DNA from: Basidiobolus meristosporus CBS 931.73
Taxonomy: Eukaryota; Basidiobolomycota; Basidiobolomycetes; Basidiobolales; Basidiobolaceae
DNA length: 64,000 nt
NCBI GenBank assembly: GCA_002104905.1
Contig: MCFE01000314.1
Span: 33,367 to 97,366 of the forward strand
Direction of reading: 5' to 3'
Of this stretch, positions 1 through 10,334 are shown one piece after another (the stretch's first letter is position 1; each line of letters begins with the position of its first letter). The position numbers and the translations under genes are program-made. The notes beneath the pieces are model-generated. The model had not been told where the DNA came from, searched no databases, and saw nothing but the letters and a program-made list of their open reading frames with translations.

Positions 1-222
1 CCCATTTCACCCGAATCCACTATCATGGCTAACCTGCTAAATCTCTCGATTCCTGTAGCTGGTGTAAACGAAACTCTCACGATCGGCCAGGCTGGATTTC
101 CATTCACGAAAACAAAGAAAACGATCCGACATTGTCAGGAAACCAGACCCATACCTGGACCAGGAGAGTGGACGATTGATACTTCACTTCCGCGGCGCCA
201 AGGCTCCACCACAGGCGCTTGA
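1..222 (+). CDS. Possible C-terminal exon of an unknown gene, cut by window edge
   Basis: A reading frame is open from base 1 and stops at 222. It would give about 73 residues with no recognisable domain and several Pro, Thr and Arg residues. It also contains an ATG at base 25, so it could be a short independent ORF or chance. It lies tail-to-tail with CHS7, which ends at 512, and that fits the last exon of a gene entering from the left. I do not recognise the product. Confidence 0.25.
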   Translation, partial: PISPESTIMANLLNLSIPVAGVNETLTIGQAGFPFTKTKKTIRHCQETRPIPGPGEWTIDTSLPRRQGSTTGA

Positions 223-423
223 GTGTTTGTACATTTCGCATTTGCGTATGTCTTCAGCGTGTACATATATTGATAAATCATTGAACATGAGGCATCTTCC
301 ACTAGAGTTGGATACTGCTGTTCCACGTTGGTACATGTTACATAATGCTTTAATTGGATATATTAGTCAACGAACACAGATTCCACCAAAGGATTAATGA
401 GAATGAATACAAGAATTAGGCTT

Positions 424-457
424 CCCCCCCCCAAGAACATGTAGTAGTAGTAGTAGG
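424..457. repeat. Poly-C run followed by a GTA triplet microsatellite
   Basis: Nine C residues at 424-432 are followed, after a short gap, by five to six GTA/TAG units at about 441-457. It lies in the spacer between the left-edge ORF and the CHS7 stop codon. It is a plain simple-sequence repeat. Confidence 0.8.
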
Positions 458-511
458 ATATGTATAACTGAGTGGGAATCAAAACTTGGGTGGGTGCCGA
501 AGTTATGGAAA

Positions 512-1764
512 TTAATACCGGCTGGGATAGTAGTCCGACTCTGGGTCTTCCAAGAACCCCTTGACCTCCCATTGATCTGGCTTGTAATCCACGGTATATT
601 CCAGGTCATCTTTGGTGATGGAATCCCAGTACTTGTAGACCATCATGACTGCGAACAGGGTGCACAGGACAGTGAAGAACAGCCCATCAATATAATGGGA
701 GATCAAGGAGCACACATCGTTGGTAAACACCAACAGAATAACCTGCCCTATGGCAAATGATAAACCGGCCATCAGCATGTCCCCTAGGATAAAGCAGAAT
801 TAGTATGGACAATCAGGCGACTTGTGGTTGGCATCGGTCTACCTAGAGGCCAGCGGTCGTTTAGGGTGTTAACGACCAGGATGATTTGAAGAATGAAATA
901 GATCAGGAGAGCAGCGCCGTTAAAGATGAAGTAAATGATCCAAAGTATCAATGGATTTCCAGCACTAAGCACGCCGGAACTACCGAACATGTTGCGGAAA
1001 GTTGCGACTGACACGAAGAAAGTCAACCCCCAAACAAGCAAAGAAGTGATACGGATTGACTAGAAGTTTCGTTAGGATCGGATTGAATGCAGATCAACAG
1101 CAGTGTAGTGTTTACCCAGAGCGATAAAGGAGTTCCGTCCTCGGCAAACTGAAATCCGACGAACCCGTTCAGAAGCAAGCACCATACCGAAGCGGTTATC
1201 AATCCAATATGTGCGGCTACAAACCACTATATCATCACCGGAACATGTAAATAAATGGAATGGCCAAGTGAGAGGAATTGAAGGGAACTAACGGGATATA
1301 CGCTTGAAGAGATGGGGATAAATCCTCCAATTAGCAAGAACTCTAGAAGCACCGTCACCGTGTACAAGTAGAAAAAGGACAGCATTTCCTGACGACCTGG
1401 TAGCTTCTATTAGTATCCGGACACCAGTTGGCTCAGCTTTGCCTTTTTAACTTGCACTTACCGACTGCGGTGTATTTAACTCGAATATTGTAGATCATTA
1501 CCACCGTCATAAGTATCGCGATAATGTACGCGGCCAGTGCACCTTTAACATAGCAAGAAGTCAATCACCCTGTTGTTGGTTTAGCCCGGTAGGCCAGTGA
1601 ATTCACATACCAGGTTGGAAAACCAGAAACCCGCCGAAGTCTAAATTACGCGAAAAGCATACGGGAATGGTGCGAGAGGCCTGTGGGCCAACCAAAGGGC
1701 ATAAGGGAAAGGCCAGAGTGCCGCAAAACTGGTCAAAGCTGCCAAACTTTAGTGTTGTCAGCAT
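512..1764 (-). CDS. CHS7: Chitin synthase export chaperone (Chs7 family), six exons
   Basis: This is a polytopic ER membrane protein that, in the known family, helps chitin synthase III leave the ER. Six exons on the minus strand are 1611-1764, 1462-1542, 1293-1396, 1116-1226, 843-1059 and 512-783. All junctions are GT..AG and the phases agree, giving 312 residues; family members are of similar length (yeast about 316). The N-terminus has the FGSFDQFC and PLCPLVGP motifs followed by a Cys-rich lumenal stretch. Later motifs are [44 protein letters not shown] and [15 protein letters not shown], ending in SRY. About seven hydrophobic segments are visible. The ATG at 1764 is chosen because it starts directly at the conserved N-terminal motif. 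No broken frame was seen. Confidence 0.93.
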
Positions 1765-2869
1765 TGGGTATTATGTACGAGTTGTGTGAAGAGTAAGTAC
1801 AAAGTGAGAATGAAAGGATGAAGGCGAAACTGGAATAGTTCCTAAAATGTGGTTGCAAGAATCAAAAACGCTACAAGGAGAAGGGTGAGAGTTGCCGAGT
1901 GCTGGATGTTAATATATATTGAGACGGTTGAAAATGGAGGCAGACGCTACAATAAGAACAATATGATTCAACTGGAATTCAACCCAGATATTCGATGGCG
2001 CATCCTAAGACTTGTTTGCACCTGCCATTTTGGGACTCAATCAGACTTAAGAACATGCCTAGCTATAGATTACCAATTTCCCCTAATTAGACAATAGTGG
2101 TGTGGATGCCCAACGACAATAACCAACAAAGGACTGGAATTTTCGGTTGTCAACCACCCACTACAATGCGAACAATCTCTTCGTTGGCAGCGAGAATTGT
2201 GAACAACTCCATTGTGCCGACGGTCAGTTGGGATGACAACTAGAATATCACATATTGGCCAGGTTCCGTTCTCTGCATTGTTAACCAAATTTGTCTCGAC
2301 ACACAAATGATGTTAGGTTTTTTTTCCATTTTCGGCCACAATTGTCCCCACAGAAGGACCAGTCAATGAGATTGATTGGTTGCATATTAGATTAGATTTA
2401 AACTTTTAAAATCACCCATGATAGTAAGCCAGTGTGCGCTCTTGATTGGCCGATATTCAGGAATTCATTCTTATTTTTAGCTTTTATCAAAGCTCGAATT
2501 GTACAGGCGAGATTATTCAGGTTGACGTATTGGGCATAACCCGCGCTCACCGTGTCACCAAGCGGAGGTTACTTCTTCGAAATAGTGCATAAATTATGTT
2601 CAACTTTGTGACACAAAACGGATTCATTCCAGCCAGAACACTCGAGTTTCCATATGTACTTCGTTTCATCTGAACTTCTTTATGAACACCACGGGGATTG
2701 AAAAGCGAGGTAAATGAAAACTAGCATTTGAGCATCGTCAGCGAAAATGACCAGGGGATTTACACCGAAAATCTGTGACCAGTGATGGGTTGTCTGGCCA
2801 GTGGGTCTAAGCTACGCAATGTAGAGCCCAATCAGTTCCCGTGCTATGCATTAATCAACACCACATGAT
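1765..2869. other. Spacer of about 1.1 kb, no gene seen
   Basis: This stretch carries the upstream region of CHS7 and the downstream region of the SH3 membrane protein gene. Short open frames at 1849-2097 (+) and 2070-2306 (-) have no recognisable motif and no splice logic. A run of eight T residues lies near 2320. I see no RNA gene. Confidence 0.6.
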
Positions 2870-4121
2870 TCATCTGATGGAATAGTGAGAGATGCGCGTA
2901 TTTCCGGAGTCTCGTTTGGATGCTGTCCGTCTTGGGATGCTACTATTGCTAGTTCGTGAATAGACGGTTTCTTCTGATAATGCCTTGGGCTTATCCAAAC
3001 ATGCAAGCGGCAATGCTCCCTCGCCGCCACGAGTGAGGTTGCGGCCCACACCCCAGCCATCTTCGAATGACATCAATATGGCTACTCTATCATTTGGTAG
3101 GATATGTAGTTCGTCGGGTAGTATAGGTTCGTAGGGATATATACATGTATATACTGAGGGGAGAGATGCCATGTGATCGGTATCTATGGTTGGACTTCTT
3201 GTATCTGAGGGCGATGTACTCGGATTGAGGTTATCGATGCTGCCAGTGATCTGGGTATGCTGCCGCTTCTTTTTGAAATAATACCATAGACCGGCAACCA
3301 AACCAATCATGCCCAGACAGCCCAGTACGATGGGTAGGATTAATATGAGCTGCTTTCTAGATGTGTTATTGTTGGATATGCACGAGCGGCCGCTATCCGA
3401 GTTGCAGCACGCCGCTTGTGGGTTATTAGCGCAGTAAATACAAAAAGCCGTGCGATCCAGGGTAAGCGAATAGCCTTAATACAAGTCAAAGAGTAAGTAA
3501 ATGTATACTTTGATGAAAAAGGATAAACATACCGCAAACAGTATCTGGGGAGTCCTTAGGCTGTACACAATCTGTCTGAGTACCATTAAATGGAAAAGAA
3601 CCGCACCAGCCTTGGGTAATTGTGGCTCTTTTTGTTTCCAGGTCACCAGGCGATTTACAAAGTGTCTGGTTGCCCCACAGGAATTCCCACTGCTTTACGT
3701 TGGCAACACAATCCGTTAGACAAGTTGGTGGTACTGGATTGTTCAAATTGCACGTTTTAGAGAGGGGATTTTCCAAAAGCGTTCTACAATAAAATAGCGA
3801 ACGAAATGGCGGGAAATAAACACCGTCCCAAGTGCTCAGTGGGTTGCAATTGAAGTAGCTCGAAATCCTCATAATGTCCTGTGGCGAACCAAAATAATAC
3901 TCCATAGCCCGGTCAAGTGCGACCGCATTAGTGACTACGTTCCCATCTATCAGCATTTTGTTGGAGAGATAATAGTTGCCGTAACTTCCGCCACAGTATT
4001 TGGAACTACTTAAGGCGTAACAACCGGGGGGAGCTTCAGTTTCCTTGGACTGACTATATGTTTGTGGGGTTGAATCTAGAAGCAGCAGGAGAATTGGAAG
4101 AAGGTAGCGTTTTACCTTCAT
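2870..4121 (-). CDS. Secretory membrane protein with Cys-rich ectodomain and C-terminal SH3 domain
   Basis: Two exons, 3533-4121 and 2870-3474, are joined by a 58-base GT..AG intron and give 397 residues. An N-terminal hydrophobic signal (MKVKRYLLPILLLLL) leads into a Cys-rich ectodomain of about 240 residues with N-glycosylation sites and CxxC or CC patterns. A single transmembrane helix follows at about residues 235-260 (LILILPIVLGCLGMIGLVAG), then a basic stop-transfer KKKRQ. The cytosolic part has a Ser/Thr/Pro linker and an SH3 domain (ALYDY-like YPYEPILPDELHILPNDRV, then GWGVGRN and G.LPLACL). This layout of signal, ectodomain, helix and SH3 is common in uncharacterised fungal surface proteins. 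A role in wall sensing or polarity signalling is inference. The ATG at 4121 begins a clean signal peptide. Confidence 0.8.
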
Positions 4122-4637
4122 GTGATTAAATAATAGGTAGAGAAATGCAGTGTGGGTTGAAAAGAGAGGAGGTAAAGACTACAGAATATATAATGCACAC
4201 TATTTTTAGAAAAGGAAAAGGTGGCGAGGGTAGGGAAAATAAAGGAATTATCTGAGATGGTACATGAAATAAGTATCTGAGACTTCCAAGTAAATGTCCA
4301 CTAACATTGAGAAATGGAAGGTGATTGGTTTGGCTGATATTGAAGCTAAACGTGCCAATTGACACAAAGTGGGCGGTTTGCAGCCACCGAAAGCAATATC
4401 GAATATTCCATTTGTACAAATTGTTTGGCTGAACGGTCTCTAACCTAACCCAAAATCATTGAACATTCTCAAAAACCATCGACTTGTTGACCCCTCGGCG
4501 TCGGTAGCGATATTCTTAGTACAATGGATCATCGAATAAAATGGCCCGTCAGTCTGGATAAAGTATATTTCTATGAGTGAATATGGAATGGAGAAAGTAT
4601 ATTTCTGAGTGAATGCGGAGTGGTCGAGTGAATGCAG
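4122..4637. other. Spacer of about 0.5 kb, no gene seen
   Basis: This holds the upstream region of the SH3 membrane protein gene and the 3' side of the OXLD1-like gene. A minus-strand frame at 4126-4419 is hydrophobic and low in complexity, and I do not regard it as a gene. Confidence 0.5.
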
Positions 4638-5099
4638 CTATTTCTTCATCGATTTCTCCATTTCTAAAAACGCCTTCATGGCAGGATCTATGTCGGATTC
4701 CTTGCTCAACTCCTGCTCTAAATCTTGGGGCAGTGATTCACCTCGAGCTTGATAACTACTCTTGATCTTGTTGACTGCCGCGTTGAATTCCTTCATATCA
4801 TCATTGTATATATCCCATACGCTAGAATCACTTCAGCACGGTTGTTATAAGCATATGTATAGAGCACCGTGGCTTACCAGTTCACGCATCCACTAGAAAG
4901 CAAGCGGGTTAAATTTGCGTTTGACTGAATCGAGCAAACTTGCGCTTTACCTCATGCAGCAAGTAGTTGGTTCTTGCGGTCTTTCCGGAAGTCCATATTT
5001 CTTCAGAACCGCCGAGGTGAACAACCTGTGGAAGGGTCTGTTATGCAATAGTCTAATACAGGGGTGTGGGAAATTCTTGCTAACGGAGAGGGCAAGCAT
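4638..5099 (-). CDS. OXLD1-like small mitochondrial protein with CCxSGCxxCVWDxY motif
   Basis: Three exons, 4951-5099, 4878-4892 and 4638-4821, splice in phase to 115 residues. The diagnostic feature is P-x-x-P-T-x-CC-MSGC-VNC-VWDIY, the signature of the oxidoreductase-like (Oxidored-like/OXLD1) family. It is followed by an acidic/basic tail ending in a helix (ESDIDPAMKAFLEMEK). The N-terminus is basic and hydroxylated (RLLHNRPFHRLFTSAVLKK), which resembles a mitochondrial targeting sequence. The middle exon is only 15 bases and encodes most of the SGCVNC core, so a gene finder would easily miss this locus. The biochemical role of the family is poorly known. The ATG at 5099 is the first in frame ahead of the targeting sequence. 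Confidence 0.85.
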
Positions 5100-5171
5100 G
5101 ATTGTCAATGACGGAGGGATTGATTAGCTATGCCAGTTAAATAATCAACTATGCCCCTCTGCTCGCGAGAA

Positions 5172-5184
5172 CACGTGACACGTG
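5172..5184. promoter_or_regulatory. Two overlapping CACGTG E-boxes upstream of the OXLD1-like gene
   Basis: Two copies of CACGTG occur 7 bases apart, at 5172-5177 and 5179-5184, about 75 bases upstream of the start codon at 5099. CACGTG is the classic site for bHLH regulators of the Cbf1/Pho4/Tye7 type in fungi. Binding here is inference. Confidence 0.4.
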
Positions 5185-5550
5185 CCTTTTGGGGCATCGG
5201 TGGCATTAGTCAGAGATTTGTAATCATCTGCCGCAGAGCTGTCTACAATATATTTATTATATTTTTTCATCGGTTTTCTTGCGAAAGTGGGAAGATTGTG
5301 GTGGACAGATGAAAGTATTCACAAAGAGACAAAATAACTAAAAAGTATTGCGCGTGTTCGAATGGTGATGAAATAAAGATAAGAATATCGGGATAGGAAG
5401 AAGCCATAGAATCAATTCAACCGGTCTTGAAAAATCAGAGAGGTTCTCTCTAATATCTATATAATAGTGGGATTATATTGGGTGGAAAGCGAGGGAGAAA
5501 CGTTTATACTTTCTAACTACATTTCTCTGTTGCATATCCTTTCTACCAAT

Positions 5551-7185
5551 TTATTCTGACTTCTTCTTCTTCTTCTTATCCTTCTTCTCCTTCTTGTCCG
5601 ACTTCTTCTCAGCCTTTTCTACCTTCTTCTCTCCCTTCTCAGTCTTCTTCTTTTTCTTCTTCTTGTCAGCGTCATCTTCGGCATCACGCTTCTTGGCAGG
5701 GGCAGCGACTTCCTCATCCTCATCATCAAGGTTGTCCATAACGGACTTCATGACATCAGCATTCTTGGAGGGGGCAGCTCCAGATTCGTAGAAAGCCAAT
5801 CTGTCCTCAACTTGTTGCTTAAGAGCCTCACCAAACTTGGTGGTGGGCTTCTCGAGGAAGCAATCGATACGGGAAGCAATGGAACATTTGTTGGCAAGGA
5901 AACGAGAAACGCGTCCCTTGTTCTTGGTTCCAGCACGACCAATGAAGGAGGAGTGGTAGATGAGACCGTACTTGGGGGTGTTGCCCTTGGTCTTGAGGGC
6001 TCTGAAGAGGGCCTTTTCGGCACCGAGGATTTGAACAGTGGAGGCAGGGTACTTGGCAAGGTTGGTCAAGGAACCGGCGTGGGAAATAAGACGAGCACCA
6101 ACAACTTCACCAATAAGTTGGGAAAGATTGGGAGCAATGTGAGACATCTTGCTGTTCAAGTAATCGTGAAGCTCCTTGCGGTAGTTGGAAAGGGAGACGA
6201 CACGAGTAGCGAAGTTCTCGATGTTGAGCATGTCAAACTCGGAGATGTCGGTACCCATGGAGGTACGGGCAGCATCCAAGATTTGCTTGGCCTTGTCGGC
6301 ATCACCAGTGATCTCCTCGAGGGCTTCGAGGCTCTCCTCACTCAAAGAGCTCTTGTTCTTGACAAGCTTAGCAACCTGAGCGAATTGGGCGTTGTCGTTG
6401 ACAATCTTGGAGAGTTCGGGGAAGTGCCATCCGTACCATTCTCTGACGCGCATGGAGAATGTGTTAAGATCTTTGTCAAGTTGATCGAGCAAAGCAATGG
6501 CTTGGATAACCATGTTGTCGGAACGGTTGACGTTGAACTTAACCTTGGCACGGGAGTAGGAGTGACCCAAACCCAATTGTGCTTTCTCCAAATCGCCCTC
6601 CTTCAATTGCTTGAGGAGCTTATCAGCGTGGAATCTGATACCACGAATGAGCTCTTGGGCAAGCTCACCAGTGGAGCACTCAATACCGAGTTCGGCCTTG
6701 ATGGAACCGGCAAGGTTCTTCTCGGTAACGCCCAACTCAACCTTGGACTTCTTGCTAGATTTGGGGAGGTTCATCTCGAGGAAGGCCTTCAAGGTCTCGT
6801 TACAGATACCTGATAGAGAAGGTTTAGCTAGGGGTCCGGAGCACACGCAATATTATCCACGATTTACCTTCGGAAACGTCGTTGGCGTTTTCCAAAGCGT
6901 GAGCGGCGTTCTTGAAAGGAACGAATGACTTGAGCTTGATCATTTTGCCGAATTTGGCGAGATCCAAGAAGCTTTCTTGAACCTCGTCAAGCTTTGAACC
7001 GATTTCCTCGGATTCGAGTCTCTCAAAGAGAGCGTAGCCAGAAGCACTTTCGAACAAGACGTAGTTGACCTAACAATATAAGAACAGCCTCGGTAAGTAA
7101 CAGGTATCATACGCAGGGGAGGCATAGAGGACACTAGGATAAAACTAGAGGGAGGATAGATAATAGAAGATAGGACGCTAACCAT
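5551..7185 (-). CDS. NOP58: Nucleolar box C/D snoRNP core protein NOP58
   Basis: This is a core protein of box C/D snoRNPs, which guide 2'-O-methylation of rRNA. Three coding exons, 7183-7185 (ATG only), 6868-7069 and 5551-6809, give 487 residues, close to the family size of about 500. An N-terminal NOP5 domain ([16 protein letters not shown]) is followed by the coiled-coil region and the Nop RNA-binding domain. Visible motifs are [41 protein letters not shown] and [12 protein letters not shown] Lys/Glu/Asp-rich tail of about 55 residues (KKKKKK, KKEKKD repeats) is typical of NOP58 rather than NOP56. The first intron directly follows the start codon, so that coding exon is three bases long. 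Upstream spacer 7186-7670 contains several poly-A and poly-T tracts, common in promoters of ribosome-biogenesis genes. Confidence 0.95.
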
Positions 7186-7670
7186 GACTGAAAAACAGAA
7201 CTCTCGGTATGTGGTTAGTTGGTAAGGAGAAACGCACGACCAAGTTAGAAAAGAGACTGTTGGTAGTTGGTTTTTCTATTTCATGAATACCAAACTCTCG
7301 GTCACTACCTTTTTTCCAACATTTTCAGTCAAGAAAAAAAAATCACTTTTTTTCTGAATTCACTGATCATTGGCTCCTACACACCATTCTAGTATTAGCT
7401 TTTGATTTTTCTCTTTTTTTTCCTAGTCATTTTTTTTTCCACCGAGAGTAAAAAAACGAGCCATTCTCTGGGCATTTGGTGTATACTTTGGGCAAATTAG
7501 TGTTTACTTTATGTAATTAGACTAGATGAATGGGGTAGGGATAGAGTAGCGCTTGAGGTAGATTGGACTGTGACGGGTATAGGGAACGGGCTATTACATA
7601 GGACTGGCGACTGAGATTAAGGCAAGGTTGGGTAGAGAGACGCCGATGTATATACAATTTATGTGTATTA
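7186..7670. promoter_or_regulatory. NOP58 upstream spacer with poly-A/poly-T tracts
   Basis: Several A- or T-runs of 7-9 bases lie at about 7327-7440. They sit upstream of the minus-strand NOP58 start at 7185. Stiff dA:dT tracts are typical nucleosome-depleting elements of fungal promoters. No coding region was seen here. Confidence 0.4.
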
Positions 7671-8525
7671 TCATACAATCAAATTGGGATCCGGCCATTC
7701 GACACCGCTCATAAGCTTGTGAAAATTATACATGCACTGCCGCTCGTTTTCGTTCAGCTTCTCTTCGCTTTCGAAGCAGTTTTCGATACACTCCCGGGAC
7801 AGCTGGACCAGCTTCACTACATCTTCTGTCTCGAGGTCTCCAGGGAACACCGCATTCAACGCATAATGCACCGCAAAAATCGCCTCGCGACCGCCCTTGA
7901 ATTCCAAGTACTTTGGGTTGAAAGCCTGTAGCTCCTGCTCAAACTTGGCCACAATGCTCTCTTGTTTTTCCCCATGTGGCATGAAGAAGTTGACATATGA
8001 GTAGGTGTATATTCTATCCGCAATGGTGTGGTACAGTCGATCAAGGTTATCAGGATCTTCGCCGGCACCGGACTTCGTTGGGATGTAGTCGGGCAAGTGG
8101 CTCATGAGCCTGACTGCGAAGTAGATAGCTCTTGCCTTGCATATACCCTGCTCAGGGAAAAAGATGTCGTATATATCCGATCCCTGGGCTCCTTCCTTTC
8201 GTTGTTTAATCAATAAACGCATGGTACGGACAAAGTTTCCAGAACTTCGTGGAGTGAGGGTGGGGTTCCGGCGTAGAGTGGTAGGCTCGGTTTGCTTTGG
8301 GCTAGGTTGGGGTGAATGAGGGGGAGTAATGGGCCGCTCTGGGTATGTTTGGGGAAGGTAATTAGTGTGTTGATAATATTCTCGCTCAGAGTCATCTAAG
8401 TCTAGGTCATCCTGGAAGCGGTGATAACTGTTTTCTACAGTTGTGGAGTGGGTCCCTTTGGGGAGATGCGCTTTGGTTTTCTCAGTTACTCGACGAATGG
8501 CTTTGGTTAAACGCTTATTCAACAT
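7671..8525 (-). CDS. Unrecognised single-exon protein, 284 residues
   Basis: An intact frame runs from the ATG at 8525 to the stop at 7671. The N-terminal third is basic and disordered, with a Pro-rich stretch (PERPITPPHSPQPSPKQ, TLTPRSS). The C-terminal 180 residues look folded and mostly helical, with motifs such as SGNFVRTMRLLIKQR, ICKARAIYFAVRLMSHLP and the acidic end WPDPNLIV. I do not recognise the family. Biased codon use, its length and good spacing from both neighbours argue that it is real. The open frame extends 5' to 8564 only through non-ATG codons, so 8525 is the likely start. The PxxP motifs could bind SH3 domains, but that is speculation. Confidence 0.7.
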   Translation of the reverse strand: MLNKRLTKAIRRVTEKTKAHLPKGTHSTTVENSYHRFQDDLDLDDSEREYYQHTNYLPQTYPERPITPPHSPQPSPKQTEPTTLRRNPTLTPRSSGNFVRTMRLLIKQRKEGAQGSDIYDIFFPEQGICKARAIYFAVRLMSHLPDYIPTKSGAGEDPDNLDRLYHTIADRIYTYSYVNFFMPHGEKQESIVAKFEQELQAFNPKYLEFKGGREAIFAVHYALNAVFPGDLETEDVVKLVQLSRECIENCFESEEKLNENERQCMYNFHKLMSGVEWPDPNLIV

Positions 8526-8905
8526 TACGTTTTGGATGGGACGGTCAAGTGTATGTTGAAACAATAATGTGCGCAGAGTAAAATGGGGGGGGTGTACTTC
8601 GAAAGACTACGGATACGATAAATCGGATAATTCAATAAGGTTAACAGCCACCTGGATCTATGAAGTGATATGCTGTGAGGTAAATAATAGAGGAATGATG
8701 GAGATGTAGGCCAAGATTGGTTCAAAGCGTCAGACAGATATATAAAAGCGTGCCTTGTGAAGCCAGCCTGTGATTTTATATTCAATAAACGCTCACAACA
8801 AAATTATCCGATCTTTATCTGAATAAATTTGGTGAACCCTACATAATCGAAGTGGCTGTCTTCATACGCACACACGCATCAAAATAAAGGCAAGGTCACA
8901 TCAAT

Positions 8906-8911
8906 CACGTG
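8906..8911. promoter_or_regulatory. CACGTG E-box
   Basis: TCACGTGG lies in the spacer between the unrecognised gene (start 8525, minus) and the 3' end of the GDSL gene (8955). It is a possible bHLH site 380 bases upstream of the 8525 start. Function is not shown. Confidence 0.25.
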
Positions 8912-8954
8912 GCTGATTATCCAGATTGTTTATCCAACACAGTTAATTCCATGG

Positions 8955-9897
8955 CTAAATATCGCCCCACACACGAACATCGGGCCAGGAAGAGGCGACT
9001 TGCTGAATGAATGATTTTGCCAGTAGGCGATGCATGTGAAGAGTTACATGCACAGGATCCCAAAATAGGTAGTCATCTGTGTTCTCACATTGGCTAGCGT
9101 ACCCTTCTGGCACGTGGAATATACAAGGCCTGTGAGTAACCGGGAAGGTCCCATCCTCCATGGCTTTAACGAAAACCCGGTGTATGTCCCATAGGACAAC
9201 TTTGCGCCGCGCGGCAAAGAATGCTGCCAATGAGAGAATCTGTCTATTGTAAGCGTCAACAACCGTCCGAAGCCGGTCTTGTTTAATTCGATCGAATCGA
9301 GCCCCTGGAAAGCGATCCAAAGGTGGAAGTGTGGTCAGGATGATATTATGGACCCCATTTCTGGTCAGACGATAGATGGACTCTCGGAACGCTCTGATCA
9401 TCTGATATGGGTTCGCCTCTGGATCGTCCAAAAACTCCAGTCCGTTGAAAAAGATCACCACCAACGCGCGTAGAATTCTATCAGGCGGCACGGCCAAGAA
9501 GTCCTCTACTTGCTGTGTGATGCTGGGGATTGCGAGGCTTTCCGTGACGTTGGGGGCTTGAGTGACTTCATCAGCTTAACCAATAGTAGTTAGCAGGAGT
9601 TAATCATCGGGGTTTGGCATGAATACCTCGACATCCACCGTAGGCATACATCAGGAGCGGAACATTTAGCGGTGGTGATGCAAGCTCAGACCATACCTGG
9701 TCATTGGAAAATCTGCCTCGGAAATATGGTCTTTGAGGCCAATGATTGCTGGTTGAGGTGAACGTGTTTCCAGTGTCGCTGTACCCATCTCCGATCACAA
9801 CTAAACTTTGGATGGACGGCTGCCTTTGTGCGGTAATAAGACATGCGAAGTGCCACGCAATTGAGACATAGCTTAGGGTTATGTAAGTTCGTCTCAT
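8955..9897 (-). CDS. Secreted SGNH/GDSL-type lipase or esterase
   Basis: Two exons, 9627-9897 and 8955-9574, splice in phase to 296 residues. An N-terminal signal peptide (MRRTYITLSYVSIAWHFACLITA) precedes block I of the GDSL family, VVIGDGYSDTGN, where the catalytic Ser sits in the S of GYSDTGN. YAYGGC matches the block II Gly region. FFNGLEFL is in the place of block III but lacks the usual GxND order. The C-terminal WDPVHVTLHMH supplies the Asp and His of the triad. Such enzymes hydrolyse esters in lipids or plant cell-wall polymers outside the cell; the substrate cannot be told here. The gene lies head-to-head with the TypA gene (start 10335), leaving a 437-base shared upstream region. 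Confidence 0.8.
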
Positions 9898-10334
9898 CGT
9901 GCTTAGCAGTCACCTGTCCCACTGGAGGGTTTATATTTAATTTGATTTCTAAGCCGAATCCATATAGGTTGATTAATTCAAGCCCGCAGCTTGATTGGCT
10001 ATGCGGGCGCCTTACCCCACCATAATATGCTTAGAGATACCAAGGTTACATGGGGGAAAATATATCCACAGAACTACCAATTATATTCAGAATTGGTATA
10101 ATGAAGTTGGGCTATGTGCTTTGGTGCCTGCGGTCCAATAAGTTAGGCAAGCAAGAGTTCAAAAAAATTTCTTCGTCCAATCAACCAAATGTGGAAATCT
10201 GCTTATGATAAGTCAAGTTATGGATGCGCACATGTGTGGAGTCGGTGCTGTTAAATTTTGCACTGTGGGTGGCATTCTTCTTTGTCTAGTTCACTGTCTT
10301 GTATATCCCGTCGAGTGCTTGATATTTGGCAGCC

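Noticed and set aside
1849-2306. Short frames in the CHS7 upstream spacer
   Set aside because: No domain, no splice continuity and overlapping on both strands.
4126-4419. 97-codon minus-strand frame upstream of the SH3 protein gene
   Set aside because: Hydrophobic low-complexity sequence directly abutting the SH3 gene start; probably promoter or 5' UTR.
5812-6813. Open plus-strand frame of 333 codons across NOP58
   Set aside because: It is antisense to the well-conserved NOP58 coding exons and has a low-complexity Gly/Val/Leu composition, a typical shadow of a codon-biased gene.
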